64,000 nucleotides of DNA from JAFGGG01 sp964634205 (lineage in GTDB: Bacteria; Spirochaetota; Spirochaetia; SZUA-6; RPPD01): contig CAZWKE010000003.1 of the NCBI GenBank assembly GCA_964634205.1, positions 62,001-126,000 on the forward strand, in the 5' to 3' direction. Below the pieces are notes generated by a model. It made no database searches. It was not told where the DNA came from and was given only the letters and a program-made list of their open reading frames with translations. The first letter of the stretch is position 1, and every line of letters starts with the position of its first letter. The position numbers and the translations under genes are program-made. Below are positions 25,797 to 35,199 of this stretch, in pieces.

Positions 25797-27312
25797 ACTC
25801 AATTATCCGGGTTTCTCTAATCATTGTGACCTTAATTCTTCCTGGATAACTGAGCTCACTTTCTATACGTTTTGCAATTTCCTTTGCCAGAAGCCTCGCC
25901 TCTTCATCCGATACCTCTTCATTATTTACCAGTATGCGCAGCTCTCTTCCGGCCTGAATTGCATAGGATTTTTCCACGCCGTCAAACGATTCAGCAATCT
26001 TCTCCAGATTCTCAAGACGCTTTATGTAATTATCCAGGGATTCCTTGCGTGCGCCGGGTCGTGCCGCGGATACCTCATCCGCAATCTTTACAATAATCGC
26101 TTCTATACTTATCGGTTCAACATCATTATGGTGCGCACCGATCGCATTGATGATAACTTCATCCTCACCCAGACGCCGGGCCATATCCATGCCTACTTCT
26201 GCATGGTTACCCTCACTGTTTGTCTGAATACCCTTTCCGATGTCATGCAGCAGCGCCGCTCTTTTCGCAACCCGGGGGTCCGCCCCAACCTCGGCGGCAA
26301 TCATCCCCGCAATAACGGCAACCTCCATTGAGTGGTCCAGTACATTCTGACCGTAGCTGGTACGGAAATAAAGCCTTCCGAGGGCTTTGATACCCTCAGG
26401 CGGCATATTATGAATTCCCATTTCAAACAGGGCATGCTCACCCTTTTCAAAAATAGTCTGGGTAATCTCCTTGGTAACCTTTTGTACGATTTCTTCTATT
26501 CTGGCAGGGTGTATTCTGCCGTCGGCAATCAGCCGCTCCAGAGAGGTCCTGGCGATCTCCTTGCGAATCGGATCAAAGCAGGAGATAACCACTGCCTCCG
26601 GAGTGTCGTCAATTATTATATCAACACCGGCAAGGGTTTCCAGGGCACGAATATTTCGGCCTTCACGCCCGATAATCCTGCCTTTCATTTCGTCATTCGG
26701 AAGACTCACCGTTGCCACGGTGACCTCCGAACAAACTTCCGTTGCCATTCTCTGGATTGTACTGATAATTATGTCCCTGGCCTTTTTATCAGCCGTTAAC
26801 TGGGCTTCCTGTTCAATCCTGTTTATTGAGACCTGTGCGTCATGTTTTGCTTCATTTTCCAGACTCTGAATCAGAAGTTTTTTGGCGTCCGCCGCGGAAA
26901 TCCCGGACAACCTTTCCAATTCATTTTTACAATTTTCCTGGTCACGTATTAATTGTTCTTCTCGTTCTAAACACTGCCTCTCACGGTTTTGCAGATTCCG
27001 CTCCTGTTTTTCAAGAGTGGATAATCTTTTTTCTAGGTTTTCTTCTTTCTGTAATAATCTTCTTTCAAGCCGTTGTAATTCACTTCTTCTTTCCCTAGTT
27101 TCCTTTTCAAGCTGACCCCGCTCCCTGATCAGTTGTTCTTTTGTTTCTAATAGGATATCACGCTTTTTTGCTTCCGCATCTTTGATAGCATCGTGAATAA
27201 TCCTGCTTGCTCGTTGTTCTGATGATGAAAGTTGAAATCTGGCATAGAGCCATCTTATTAACCAACCTAGAATACCAGCGAGAGGAAGACCGATAATCAA
27301 CCAAAGTTCCAT
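25786..27312 (-). CDS. rny: Ribonuclease Y
   Basis: This membrane-anchored endoribonuclease starts mRNA decay. The 508 residues show the standard order: an N-terminal membrane helix (about 3-20), a long coiled coil (about 30-180), a KH domain with GREGRNIRALE, and an HD domain with LLHDIGKG and the later GAHHND. GGAGGAAG precedes the ATG. It is first in a unit with ymdB and tlyA and has its own promoter. Confidence 0.97.
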   Translation of the reverse strand: MELWLIIGLPLAGILGWLIRWLYARFQLSSSEQRASRIIHDAIKDAEAKKRDILLETKEQLIRERGQLEKETRERRSELQRLERRLLQKEENLEKRLSTLEKQERNLQNRERQCLEREEQLIRDQENCKNELERLSGISAADAKKLLIQSLENEAKHDAQVSINRIEQEAQLTADKKARDIIISTIQRMATEVCSEVTVATVSLPNDEMKGRIIGREGRNIRALETLAGVDIIIDDTPEAVVISCFDPIRKEIARTSLERLIADGRIHPARIEEIVQKVTKEITQTIFEKGEHALFEMGIHNMPPEGIKALGRLYFRTSYGQNVLDHSMEVAVIAGMIAAEVGADPRVAKRAALLHDIGKGIQTNSEGNHAEVGMDMARRLGEDEVIINAIGAHHNDVEPISIEAIIVKIADEVSAARPGARKESLDNYIKRLENLEKIAESFDGVEKSYAIQAGRELRILVNNEEVSDEEARLLAKEIAKRIESELSYPGRIKVTMIRETRIIEYAR

Positions 27313-27367
27313 TATCTTCCTCCACTAATAAATTCTTATATAAATTCTTATAACTATCTAACTATAA

Positions 27368-27395
27368 AGTATATAGTTTTGACAATATTAGTCAA
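27368..27395 (-). promoter_or_regulatory. Predicted rny promoter
   Basis: On the minus strand TTGACT (27390-27395) and TATACT (27368-27373) are 16 bases apart, ending 55 bases before the rny start. The -35 hexamer lies in an inverted repeat TTGAC-7-GTCAA that could be an operator. Confidence 0.6.
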
Positions 27396-27417
27396 GGGAT
27401 ATAATGCTATTAAAAGA

Positions 27418-30018
27418 TCAAGCTTCCCGCTCAATCTGTACATTAATATCCTGCATAATCTCTATAATGTCTTTTTCCTTTCTACCGGTCAGCCCGATAA
27501 ACAGGTAAGCCGGATTATCGTTATATTTCACAGGGAAAAAGATGGAATGTTTGACATATTTTTTATCCTGCGTGGATAATTTATCATCAAACATATTAAT
27601 ATCCGAAAGCGCATGCCTAATAACTACAATTTTTCTTTGTTCCAAAAAATCAGCGGCAAATAATGAATTAATCGGAAAACTAAAATCGGTCTTACTTTCA
27701 TCATCCAACCCGATCGAAAAACTTACCTCATAAGTATTTCCCTTTTTCTCCAACACACATGAACAGACCGATTTCATTTTCTTTAATAATCTGCCGAATG
27801 CCTGTATACTTACCTTGTCATCTGTTGAGTGACTATACTGTGTGAAATACTCATCCAGATCCAGTCCCATCTCAACCAAGGGCACAACTTTCCTGGTCCT
27901 GCTGAATATTTTTTGCGGAGAAGTCTTTTCTGCGGCACTATCCAAGCCAAAATCAGACAGCGATTCATTTATTTTGATAATGTAGTCGATCCCTACTACT
28001 TCCTTCTCTTCTTCAAAATGTTTTTCCGCGATTAGGACGGATTCCGCAAGCGCCTTCAATCCTTTATGTTTTATAGGTTTTTCTTTTTTCTCATAGAGTT
28101 CATCCTTTATCCGGTACACTCCATTATCAAAAATAACATTCGCGCTATTTTTTTCATATTTACTTATGATTTCTTCAAGCGCAAAATACGTTATATCGCC
28201 CTTGGATATCAACTCACGAAAACGTGAATAGGCCCATTCTTCTTTCTCCTGCGCCGCCGTCCCTTCCGCGGTCGCGGGTAATTCTTCCAATTCCTCATAG
28301 GGTTCAGGTGCCAGCGGAGAAATGCCTTCTGCTGCTTTAACCACACCGGTTTCTTCGACCACCTCGGCTTCCTCAGCCTCTTCCACCGCCTCGGCCTCCT
28401 CTACCTCTTCTACGGTCTCGGCTTCCTCAGCCTCTTCTACGGCTTCCGCCTCCTCTGTCTCTTCCATCGCCTCGGTTTCAGCGGCGGCCTCAACCGAAAG
28501 GGCCGTTTGCAGCAGGCCCGCTTTTTTTACCGGACCTACCGTCATCGCTTCGGCTTCCTCTACCTCTTCTACGGCCTCTACCTCTTCTACGGCCTCTACC
28601 TCTTCTACGGCNNNNNNNNNNNNNNNNNNNNNNNNNNNNNNNNNNNNNNNNNNNNNNNNNNNNNNNNNNNNNNNNNNNNNNNNNNNNNNNNNNNNNNNNN
28701 NNNNNNNNNNNGGCAGGACAATATTCCCCTGTTTTAAAGCTTCGCGGATCAGCTCTTCGATTCGTTCAAGTTCATTTTTGGCCATCCCCGGTCTGCTTAC
28801 ATTGCTCTTTACAAAAGAGGTCACTTCGTCCCAACTTTTCATAATGTACTCATCCAAATGCGCTTCCTTGGAATCCGGAAGCTTTTGCAAACCTTTTTTC
28901 ATATACTTTTTTATTTCCGAACGCCGTGCATTCATCTCATGCTGCCAATGTTCGAGATCAATCTCTTCTTTTCCTTTTAAGAACTCTTTTAAGAATTCCA
29001 GTTGAAACCGTCTCATACGTTCGGCTACTACCGTCTGCGGATCCTGCTTGATATTAAAGACGAGAAAACATATAAGAAATGTTGTACATAAAAAGAGTAT
29101 CAGGATTATTACCTTATGCGCAACGTTCATGGTAAACTGGGAAAGAGGGAGAATCATTCCGTAGTTTCCGTATTCGGCATGACGGTAAAATAAGCGTGCC
29201 TCCCGGCCTTGTACTAGTGTGGCCAGGGTAACACTCTCAATCCCCTTGTCCGATTTTTTAGACCATGTGTTATTCAATTCACTTCTTAATTTTTCAAGTT
29301 CGTCTTTCCCGGCATACAATAATAGACCGGCCGGATCAAATAATATCCCTTCCCCTGAAATCACCTTTACATCTTTGATGACCGTACCGGGAAACGTGTT
29401 AAGCAGATATAGACGCAGATTGTCTACGGGAACGTAAAAAAGTGCGCTTCCCAAAAAATCATTCAGGCTGTCTACAACCGGAAGCAGGTATATAAAGCGA
29501 TCGGACGCATAATCAAGCAGAATCCGTGGTTTTTGACCGGCGTCCCCGGTTAACGGTAATCCTTTGGCGGACGGATCAGCTTTTGAAAGGTCTTTGTATG
29601 TTATTTTGCCCTGAGTTCGTGGCTCACTGATGTCCGCCGCAAGTGTACTATAATGGATTCTTTTTCCCTGTGGTCCCACCAGACGCACAAAAAACTGACC
29701 CGGGAAAATCCGTGTCAGTTCATCAAACGCCGCCTTTCTCTTCAATATATCTTCACTTGTCTGGTTGGTATAATATGCCTTCCATATATAATCCTTTTTT
29801 ACGATTACATCAAAAATATTCTTTATGTTATCAGAATGATACTTTGTACTGGCGGTTATATACCGCGCGATTGCGGTCTTTTTTTCATTCGCGATAATGG
29901 GATAGTACAAACCGGTCTCGATTACCGAAAAAAGGTTGGTAAATGCCAGTATGGAAAATATTGCACTGAGCACGATTGAGATCAGAATGGTTAATAGTAT
30001 CTTCCTGCTGTTCTTCAA
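27418..30018 (-). CDS. Unrecognised membrane protein with extracytoplasmic domain and acidic repeats
   Basis: I do not recognise a named family. A first membrane helix (about 9-28), a sensory-looking extracytoplasmic domain (about 30-295) and a second helix (about 298-320) resemble a Cache-type receptor. A cytoplasmic helical stretch is followed by long acidic repeats built on AVEEVE and EEAEA. The last 230 residues look like a GAF-type domain (SLSDFGLDSAAEKTSP to the end), but no kinase, cyclase or methyl-accepting domain is seen. A 100-N gap cuts the repeats, so length (about 866) is not reliable. The start appears to be TTG. It lies 59 bases after the gene behind rplQ, at the tail of the alpha cluster. 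Confidence 0.6.
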   Translation of the reverse strand: MKNSRKILLTILISIVLSAIFSILAFTNLFSVIETGLYYPIIANEKKTAIARYITASTKYHSDNIKNIFDVIVKKDYIWKAYYTNQTSEDILKRKAAFDELTRIFPGQFFVRLVGPQGKRIHYSTLAADISEPRTQGKITYKDLSKADPSAKGLPLTGDAGQKPRILLDYASDRFIYLLPVVDSLNDFLGSALFYVPVDNLRLYLLNTFPGTVIKDVKVISGEGILFDPAGLLLYAGKDELEKLRSELNNTWSKKSDKGIESVTLATLVQGREARLFYRHAEYGNYGMILPLSQFTMNVAHKVIILILFLCTTFLICFLVFNIKQDPQTVVAERMRRFQLEFLKEFLKGKEEIDLEHWQHEMNARRSEIKKYMKKGLQKLPDSKEAHLDEYIMKSWDEVTSFVKSNVSRPGMAKNELERIEELIREALKQGNIVLXXXXXXXXXXXXXXXXXXXXXXXXXXXXXXXXXXAVEEVEAVEEVEAVEEVEEAEAMTVGPVKKAGLLQTALSVEAAAETEAMEETEEAEAVEEAEEAETVEEVEEAEAVEEAEEAEVVEETGVVKAAEGISPLAPEPYEELEELPATAEGTAAQEKEEWAYSRFRELISKGDITYFALEEIISKYEKNSANVIFDNGVYRIKDELYEKKEKPIKHKGLKALAESVLIAEKHFEEEKEVVGIDYIIKINESLSDFGLDSAAEKTSPQKIFSRTRKVVPLVEMGLDLDEYFTQYSHSTDDKVSIQAFGRLLKKMKSVCSCVLEKKGNTYEVSFSIGLDDESKTDFSFPINSLFAADFLEQRKIVVIRHALSDINMFDDKLSTQDKKYVKHSIFFPVKYNDNPAYLFIGLTGRKEKDIIEIMQDINVQIEREA
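28612..28711. other. Assembly gap (100 N) in acidic-repeat coding region
   Basis: Exactly 100 N inside a stretch encoding repeated Glu/Val/Ala units. The reading frame happens to stay open across it, but the true repeat number is unknown. Confidence 0.97.
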
Positions 30019-30077
30019 TTTTTACTTTCTCTACCGTTTTAACCTAATACTACGCATAATCAGGCCTATCTTTTATT

Positions 30078-30746
30078 TTATCGGAATATATCCGAATTAA
30101 TATACTGAATAACTATAAAATACCAATTAATACAGCAAATACCCACTAAAAAAAATATCCCGCATCCGGTTGTTTTTTGCCCCGCTTTACCCGCCTTTGA
30201 CGTCCTGTTACTACTTTTATAGGTGTTCATCAGTATTTCATCAAGACTTTCCCATATTTTATTCAAAGGATACTTTTTCTTTTGTTCAAGCAGTTGTGTA
30301 AAATAGAAAAGTGTTTTATCCAACAAATCCCTGTAACGGCTTAAGATAGTAGGCTGTGTTTTCCTTCTGTTTCCGTTTGGAATAAGATAAATCAGGAGTT
30401 TGGAGAGATAAAGCAGGGTAAGAAGGGTAAGCGCCTTCCCGCATCCGCTTTCTATTGCGTCTAATGTTATGGGAAATCCAAATATCGTAATCAGCACCCT
30501 GCCTGTGGGAACTGATAAATTAAAAAGCACAGTGACAATGATAAATAGTATACTTCCTTTGAGATGAAGCTGTTTTTTGTTTAGAACCAACAGCAGCAGT
30601 AAAAGTCCGAATTGAATGATTTTTATCAGCAGATCTTGTTGAAGTATTATCGCCGGGGCGATAACAATACAGGCAATAAAAGAAAAAAGAGAAGATACAT
30701 TCCTGATAATCCATGCATCTTCTCTTGTATTTTGTTTCTTCTTCAC
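30078..30746 (-). CDS. Unrecognised small membrane protein
   Basis: This is a 222-residue hydrophobic protein with about four helices (roughly 16-35, 38-56, 63-84 and 103-121), a charged middle and a final helix near 194-214. The segment VPTGRVLITIFGFPITLDAIESG recalls membrane components of the EcfT/CbiQ type, but the similarity is too weak to name it. The start is GTG, 7 bases after the rplQ stop and without a clear ribosome binding site, so coupling to rplQ translation is likely. Confidence 0.6.
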   Translation of the reverse strand: MKKKQNTREDAWIIRNVSSLFSFIACIVIAPAIILQQDLLIKIIQFGLLLLLLVLNKKQLHLKGSILFIIVTVLFNLSVPTGRVLITIFGFPITLDAIESGCGKALTLLTLLYLSKLLIYLIPNGNRRKTQPTILSRYRDLLDKTLFYFTQLLEQKKKYPLNKIWESLDEILMNTYKSSNRTSKAGKAGQKTTGCGIFFLVGICCINWYFIVIQYINSDIFR

Positions 30747-30753
30747 TTATGGA

Positions 30754-31167
30754 TTAAGCGGTTTTTGCTCCGCCCGTTTCTTTTTTCTTTTTGATTTTCT
30801 TTTCTCGTTCTTTCCGTTCAACCAGTTCCAGCAGCACCATTTCCGCGGCATCGCCGGTTCTTGTACCCAGTTTTAGTATTCGGGTATAACCTCCCGGTCT
30901 TTGTTTAAACCTCGGTGCAATATCCTTAAAAAGCTTGTCCAGTACCCGCTTTTCAACGATTTTTTTGGCGATTGTCCTTCTGTTATGGACGGAATCTACC
31001 TTGGCCCTGGTAATCATTTTTTCCGCCGTACGCCTGATTTCTCTGGCTTTTGGCTTGGTTGTTTTTATTCGTTCATATTTAAACAAAGAGCTTACCATAT
31101 TTTTATGGAGAGATTTCCTATGGCTGGGTTTTCTGCCCAGTCGTTTTAAGTCTACTCTATGCCTCAT
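30754..31167 (-). CDS. rplQ: 50S ribosomal protein L17
   Basis: L17 lines the peptide exit tunnel region of the large subunit. The 137 residues start at MRHRVDLKRLGRKPSHRKSL, the family N-terminus. The ORF is open further upstream to 31200 but that part lies inside rpoA. The ATG overlaps the rpoA stop by 11 bases, which suggests coupled translation. The C-terminus has a lysine-rich tail (KKIKKKKETGG) beyond the usual core. Confidence 0.95.
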   Translation of the reverse strand: MRHRVDLKRLGRKPSHRKSLHKNMVSSLFKYERIKTTKPKAREIRRTAEKMITRAKVDSVHNRRTIAKKIVEKRVLDKLFKDIAPRFKQRPGGYTRILKLGTRTGDAAEMVLLELVERKEREKKIKKKKETGGAKTA

Positions 31168-32212
31168 CTTCTTTTTCCCTTTCCATTTCTTTCTTGGCAA
31201 TCTTCTTTAACGTGCTGTAATCCTTCATGCCCAAACGGAGATTCCATTCCTTGAGTTTGTCTTTTATTTCCTGCAAGGATTTTTTGCCGAAATTTCTCGT
31301 CTTTGCAATTTCCTCTTCGGTCTTTTGTGTAAGATCCCCGATAGTACGAATATTCGCATTTTTTAAACAATTACTGGAACGTACCGACAGCTCAAGTTCT
31401 TCGATCGGAGTATCCAGAATTGCCTGTATTCTGCGTTCCTCCTCATCCGCCTCTTCATCTTCAAGCAGGCTTTCCTCATCGAAATTAATAAAAATGGTAA
31501 AATGGTCCTTGGCTATTTTTGCGGCTTCCGCCAATGCATCCTCCGGCTTTACCGTACCGTCGGTCCATAACTCCAGGATCAGTTTATCATAATCCGTTCT
31601 TTGACCCACCCGGGTACTTTTGATATCAAATTTAACCTTGGTTATGGGAGAAAATATAGCGTCAATAGGAATGGTACCGATAACATCAATCAGTTGCTCA
31701 TTCCTCTCGGCGGGAATATACCCCCTGCCCAGGTTTATCTGAATCTCAAAATCTATACTCACACTTTCGTTAACTGTGGCGATATGAAGATCCTTGTTCA
31801 ATATTTCCAGGCCGTCTTCAACTTCCAGGTCACCGGCGACAAACTCACCGGGTCCTTTCTTTGTTACCAGGATGGTTTTTTCTTCCACTTCTTCAGAGAA
31901 TTTGATTTTTACCTGTTTAAAGTTGCTGATCACCTCAGGGGTATCTTCAAGCACACCGGCGATACCCTCAAACTCATTTGAAATCGTATGAGCCTTGTTC
32001 TCATTATTATATACCGTTATTCGCAACGCAGTGATCGCATATCCCTGGATGGAGGACAGGAGTATTCTCCTTAGGGTATTTCCGATTGTAGTACCAAAAC
32101 CTCTCTCAAAAGGGTATGCCAAAAATCTTCCATAATTCTTTTCTACTTCACTATGCTCAAAATTTACGCCTTTCGGCCTCTTGAATCCTTTTAAGAGATT
32201 CTTTCTTGCCAT
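31157..32212 (-). CDS. rpoA: RNA polymerase alpha subunit
   Basis: The 351-residue alpha subunit nucleates RNA polymerase assembly and contacts promoters and activators. The N-terminal dimerisation domain contains RFLAYPFERGFGTTIGNTLRRILL. The C-terminal domain (about 270-330) has ELSVRSSNCLKNANIRTIGDLTQ, the alpha-CTD signature. The acidic linker EEADEEERR joins them. It sits in the usual alpha-operon place between rpsD and rplQ. A lysine/glutamate-rich tail of about 20 residues extends past the CTD. Confidence 0.98.
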   Translation of the reverse strand: MARKNLLKGFKRPKGVNFEHSEVEKNYGRFLAYPFERGFGTTIGNTLRRILLSSIQGYAITALRITVYNNENKAHTISNEFEGIAGVLEDTPEVISNFKQVKIKFSEEVEEKTILVTKKGPGEFVAGDLEVEDGLEILNKDLHIATVNESVSIDFEIQINLGRGYIPAERNEQLIDVIGTIPIDAIFSPITKVKFDIKSTRVGQRTDYDKLILELWTDGTVKPEDALAEAAKIAKDHFTIFINFDEESLLEDEEADEEERRIQAILDTPIEELELSVRSSNCLKNANIRTIGDLTQKTEEEIAKTRNFGKKSLQEIKDKLKEWNLRLGMKDYSTLKKIAKKEMEREKEDEA

Positions 32213-32226
32213 TGCTTTTTAGCTCC

Positions 32227-32862
32227 TTATTTTGAATATAATTCAACAATTAATTGTTCTTTAATGTCCGCCATGTCCAAAATATCATTTCTTCTTGGAA
32301 GTGCCTTTACCGTACCCGACAATTTATCCGGATCAACCTCCAACCATGGCATAACACCGGCACGCGAGAACTCTTTCAGACTCTCTTTAATAAAAATCAT
32401 TTTCTTGCTGTTCTCTTTAATTTCTATCTCATCGTTCTCTCTGACAATATAAGACGGAATGTTTACCTTCTTTTTATTTACAAACACATGACCATGCAGT
32501 ACAAGCTGCCTGGCTTGTTTGCGTGAAGAAGCAAAATGCATTCTGTATACGATGTTATCAAGTCTACTTTCCAATAAACACAGCAGATTCTCTCCGGTAA
32601 TCCCTTTCATTCTATCCGCTTTTTCAAAAAATATTTTAAACTGTGTTTCCAACATTCCGTAAATTCTTTTCAGCTTCTGTTTTTCACGAAGCTGTATTCC
32701 ATACTCCGAAATCTTACGCGTCCGGGCCCGCGGACCTTTTCCGGGCGCGCCCTTGCGCTTGGTAACAGGACATTTTTCGCTCTTGCACCTGTCTCCCTTT
32801 AACATAAGTTTTGTTTTTTCCGCCCTGCACAATCTGCACTGCGGTCCTAAATATCTACCCAT
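32227..32862 (-). CDS. rpsD: 30S ribosomal protein S4
   Basis: S4 is a primary 16S rRNA binder that starts small-subunit assembly and often represses the alpha operon. The 211 residues include four N-terminal cysteines (C9, C12, C26, C31) that fit the zinc-binding form. The S4 domain (SRLDNIVYRMHFASSRKQARQLVLHGHV) is intact. GGAGG stands just before the ATG. Confidence 0.97.
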   Translation of the reverse strand: MGRYLGPQCRLCRAEKTKLMLKGDRCKSEKCPVTKRKGAPGKGPRARTRKISEYGIQLREKQKLKRIYGMLETQFKIFFEKADRMKGITGENLLCLLESRLDNIVYRMHFASSRKQARQLVLHGHVFVNKKKVNIPSYIVRENDEIEIKENSKKMIFIKESLKEFSRAGVMPWLEVDPDKLSGTVKALPRRNDILDMADIKEQLIVELYSK

Positions 32863-32891
32863 TTTTTCCTCCGCTAAAAACTAACCGGTAA

Positions 32892-33275
32892 CTATACCCT
32901 TCTACTTTTCTGGGGCCTGCAGCCGTTATGCGGTATGGGAGTGATATCGGCAATCACTTTCACCCTTATCCCCATTCCGCCGATTGAGCGTATTGCAGAT
33001 TCCCTGCCCACTCCCGGCCCCTTTACATATACATCAACCTGCTGTAAACCGGATTCCAGCGCCTTGTTAAGGGCTGCTTCCGTGGTTGTCTGTGCGGCAA
33101 ACGGAGTGGATTTTTTTGCCCCTTTGAATCCCAGGGATCCGGCGGATGCCCAGGAAATGGCATTACCCATACTGTCCGTAACCGTAACAATTGTATTATT
33201 GAAGGTGGCCTGTATATATACACGGCCTTCCTGTATATTCTTCTTTTTCTCTTTTTTGGTTTTTCTCTTAGCCAA
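32892..33275 (-). CDS. rpsK: 30S ribosomal protein S11
   Basis: S11 forms part of the mRNA exit platform. The 127 residues contain VYIQATFNNTIVTVTDSMGNAISWASAG and the conserved C-terminal NGCRPQKSRRV. The N-terminus is lysine rich. It lies 11 bases after rpsM in the standard alpha-operon order. Confidence 0.98.
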   Translation of the reverse strand: MAKRKTKKEKKKNIQEGRVYIQATFNNTIVTVTDSMGNAISWASAGSLGFKGAKKSTPFAAQTTTEAALNKALESGLQQVDVYVKGPGVGRESAIRSIGGMGIRVKVIADITPIPHNGCRPQKSRRV

Positions 33276-33286
33276 CGGTTTTCCTC

Positions 33287-33658
33287 CTAAACGGCCTTAC
33301 GTTTTCCGGCAACGGTCTTTCGCTTGCCTTTTCTTGTTCTGGCATTGGTCCGTGTTCGCTGTCCCCGGACCGGCAGTCCTTTTCGATGACGCAGGCCCCG
33401 GTAACATCCGATATCCATCAGACGCTTTATATTTAACGCAATTTCGGTGCGCAGTCTTCCTTCTACCTTATATTCCTGCTCAATTTCTTTCCGTAATACA
33501 TTGATTTCTTCGCCGCTACACTCATTTATTTTTTTATTCGGATCGATACCTGTTTCGGCACAAATCTTTCTTGCCGATGCTCTTCCGATACCAAAAATAT
33601 ACGTCAAGGCAATATCAACATGTTTGTTGGGAAGATCGACTCCCGCAATTCTGGCCAT
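33287..33658 (-). CDS. rpsM: 30S ribosomal protein S13
   Basis: S13 sits at the head of the small subunit and contacts P-site tRNA and L5. The 123 residues show MARIAGVDLPNKHVDIALTY and the tRNA-contacting basic tail after RGLRHRKGLPVRGQRTRTNA. It follows rpmJ by 8 bases. The infA gene found here in many bacteria is absent. Confidence 0.98.
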   Translation of the reverse strand: MARIAGVDLPNKHVDIALTYIFGIGRASARKICAETGIDPNKKINECSGEEINVLRKEIEQEYKVEGRLRTEIALNIKRLMDIGCYRGLRHRKGLPVRGQRTRTNARTRKGKRKTVAGKRKAV

Positions 33659-33666
33659 ACTACCAC

Positions 33667-33780
33667 CTACCTCTGTCTTTGTTTATGTTTTGGATTTGTA
33701 CAAATTATCCGTACCACACCGCGTCGACGGATTACCTTACATTTATCACAAATTGGTTTTACACTTACTCTTACCTTCAT
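33667..33780 (-). CDS. rpmJ: 50S ribosomal protein L36
   Basis: This 37-residue protein reads MKVRVSVKPICDKCKVIRRR, then GVVRIICTNPKHKQRQR. It is the zinc-binding form, with three cysteines and a histidine (C11, C14, C27, H32). It lies 18 bases after secY and 8 bases before rpsM, its place in spirochaete-like clusters. AGAGGAAG serves as the ribosome binding site. Confidence 0.96.
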   Translation of the reverse strand: MKVRVSVKPICDKCKVIRRRGVVRIICTNPKHKQRQR

Positions 33781-33798
33781 ATGCTTCCTCTGCTTTTT

Positions 33799-35199
33799 TT
33801 AAAGATTTCTTGCTTTAATCTTTCCCTTCTTTACCAATCCTTCATGGTGGTGCATCCGTAAATGTCCTTCAATCTGAGACATGGTATCCAGACCTACACC
33901 TACCAGAATTATCAACGATGTTCCGCCCATTATTCTTGCAACACTCCAGGGAAACCCGAACAACTTGGTAATAATGGAGGGGATTACGGCGATAAACGCC
34001 AGGAACAACGATCCTGGCAGAATAATCCTGTTCAATATTCTTATCAGGTACTGCTCCATCCTCTCAGAACGAATGCCCGGAATAGAGCCGCCGTGTTCCC
34101 GTATATTTTTAGATATCTCAATCGGATTAAGGGTTACCTGTGTATAGAAATACGCAAAAAATACAATCAAAAGCGAATAGAGAATAAGATACGGGACTCC
34201 ATACGGATTTAAGAAGCGTGCCAGGTCCCTGAAAAATTTTATATTACTGCCGACACTACTGATAATCTGAATGGGCGTAATCAGTATGGTATTGGCAAAA
34301 ATAATCGGGATAACACCCGAAGGATTCAGTTTAAACGGCAGATAAGTATTCTGCGCTCCATACATTCTTCTGCCGACAACACGCTTTGCATAATGAACCG
34401 GTATCTTTCGTTGTCCGCGCTGTTCATAGATAATAAGCGTAACCACAAACACAAACATAACCAGCGCCATCAGGATAAACACCGGGTTTATGCCGGTACT
34501 GCTTTGAGCGGCAGGACTTAAAATATCCCCCCTCCTGGTAAGGCCGGTCGTCACCCCGACATCCTCTATAAAACGCAGCAGGGATTTTATTATACCTAAC
34601 TGCAGCAGCGCATTGGGTATCCGCGCCACAATTCCCGCAAAAATAAGTAACGAAATTCCATTACCGATCCCGCGTTGGTTTATCTGCTCACCCATCCACA
34701 TAAGGAACATTGTCCCCGTGGCTACGGTAACCACCCCCAAAAAGAGAAAGGACCCCCTCGGTATCGTAAGGATACTGTCTTTGACCGTACTTGATATCAA
34801 AAACAGAGATTGTACCGCGGCCACAAAAACCGTGGCATAGCGCGTGTACTTTTGTATCTTTTTTCGTCCTCCTTCTTCTTCGGATATTTTCTTTAACCGC
34901 GGGAAAACCACCACCAACAACTGCATAACAATCGAACAGGTAATATAGGGCATAATTCCCAACATAAAAATAGAGTAGTTCTTAAATGCTCCTCCGACAA
35001 AAAGATCAAGATAATCGAGGATATTTACCCCTCCGCGGGTAGACTGTGTATTTAAAGATCGTTTTAACTCAATAAAATCAACTCCCGGCAGAGGAATGAC
35101 CGCGCCCAGCCTGAAAATTATCAATAAAAATATGGTAAAAATAATTCTCTGCCTGAGTTCCTGAGTTCTGAATATATTAACCAGTGGATTTGTCGCCAT
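33799..35199 (-). CDS. secY: Preprotein translocase subunit SecY
   Basis: SecY is the pore of the Sec translocon. The 466 residues have ten predicted membrane helices, with the plug region after RLGAVIPLPGVDF and the cytoplasmic ribosome-docking loops YEQRGQRKIPVHYAKR and FTQVTLNP-like YTQVTLNPIEISKNIREHGGSI. The start codon overlaps the rplO stop (TAATG). The adk and map genes that often follow secY are absent; rpmJ comes next. SecE is encoded at 58201-58389. Confidence 0.97.
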   Translation of the reverse strand: MATNPLVNIFRTQELRQRIIFTIFLLIIFRLGAVIPLPGVDFIELKRSLNTQSTRGGVNILDYLDLFVGGAFKNYSIFMLGIMPYITCSIVMQLLVVVFPRLKKISEEEGGRKKIQKYTRYATVFVAAVQSLFLISSTVKDSILTIPRGSFLFLGVVTVATGTMFLMWMGEQINQRGIGNGISLLIFAGIVARIPNALLQLGIIKSLLRFIEDVGVTTGLTRRGDILSPAAQSSTGINPVFILMALVMFVFVVTLIIYEQRGQRKIPVHYAKRVVGRRMYGAQNTYLPFKLNPSGVIPIIFANTILITPIQIISSVGSNIKFFRDLARFLNPYGVPYLILYSLLIVFFAYFYTQVTLNPIEISKNIREHGGSIPGIRSERMEQYLIRILNRIILPGSLFLAFIAVIPSIITKLFGFPWSVARIMGGTSLIILVGVGLDTMSQIEGHLRMHHHEGLVKKGKIKARNL

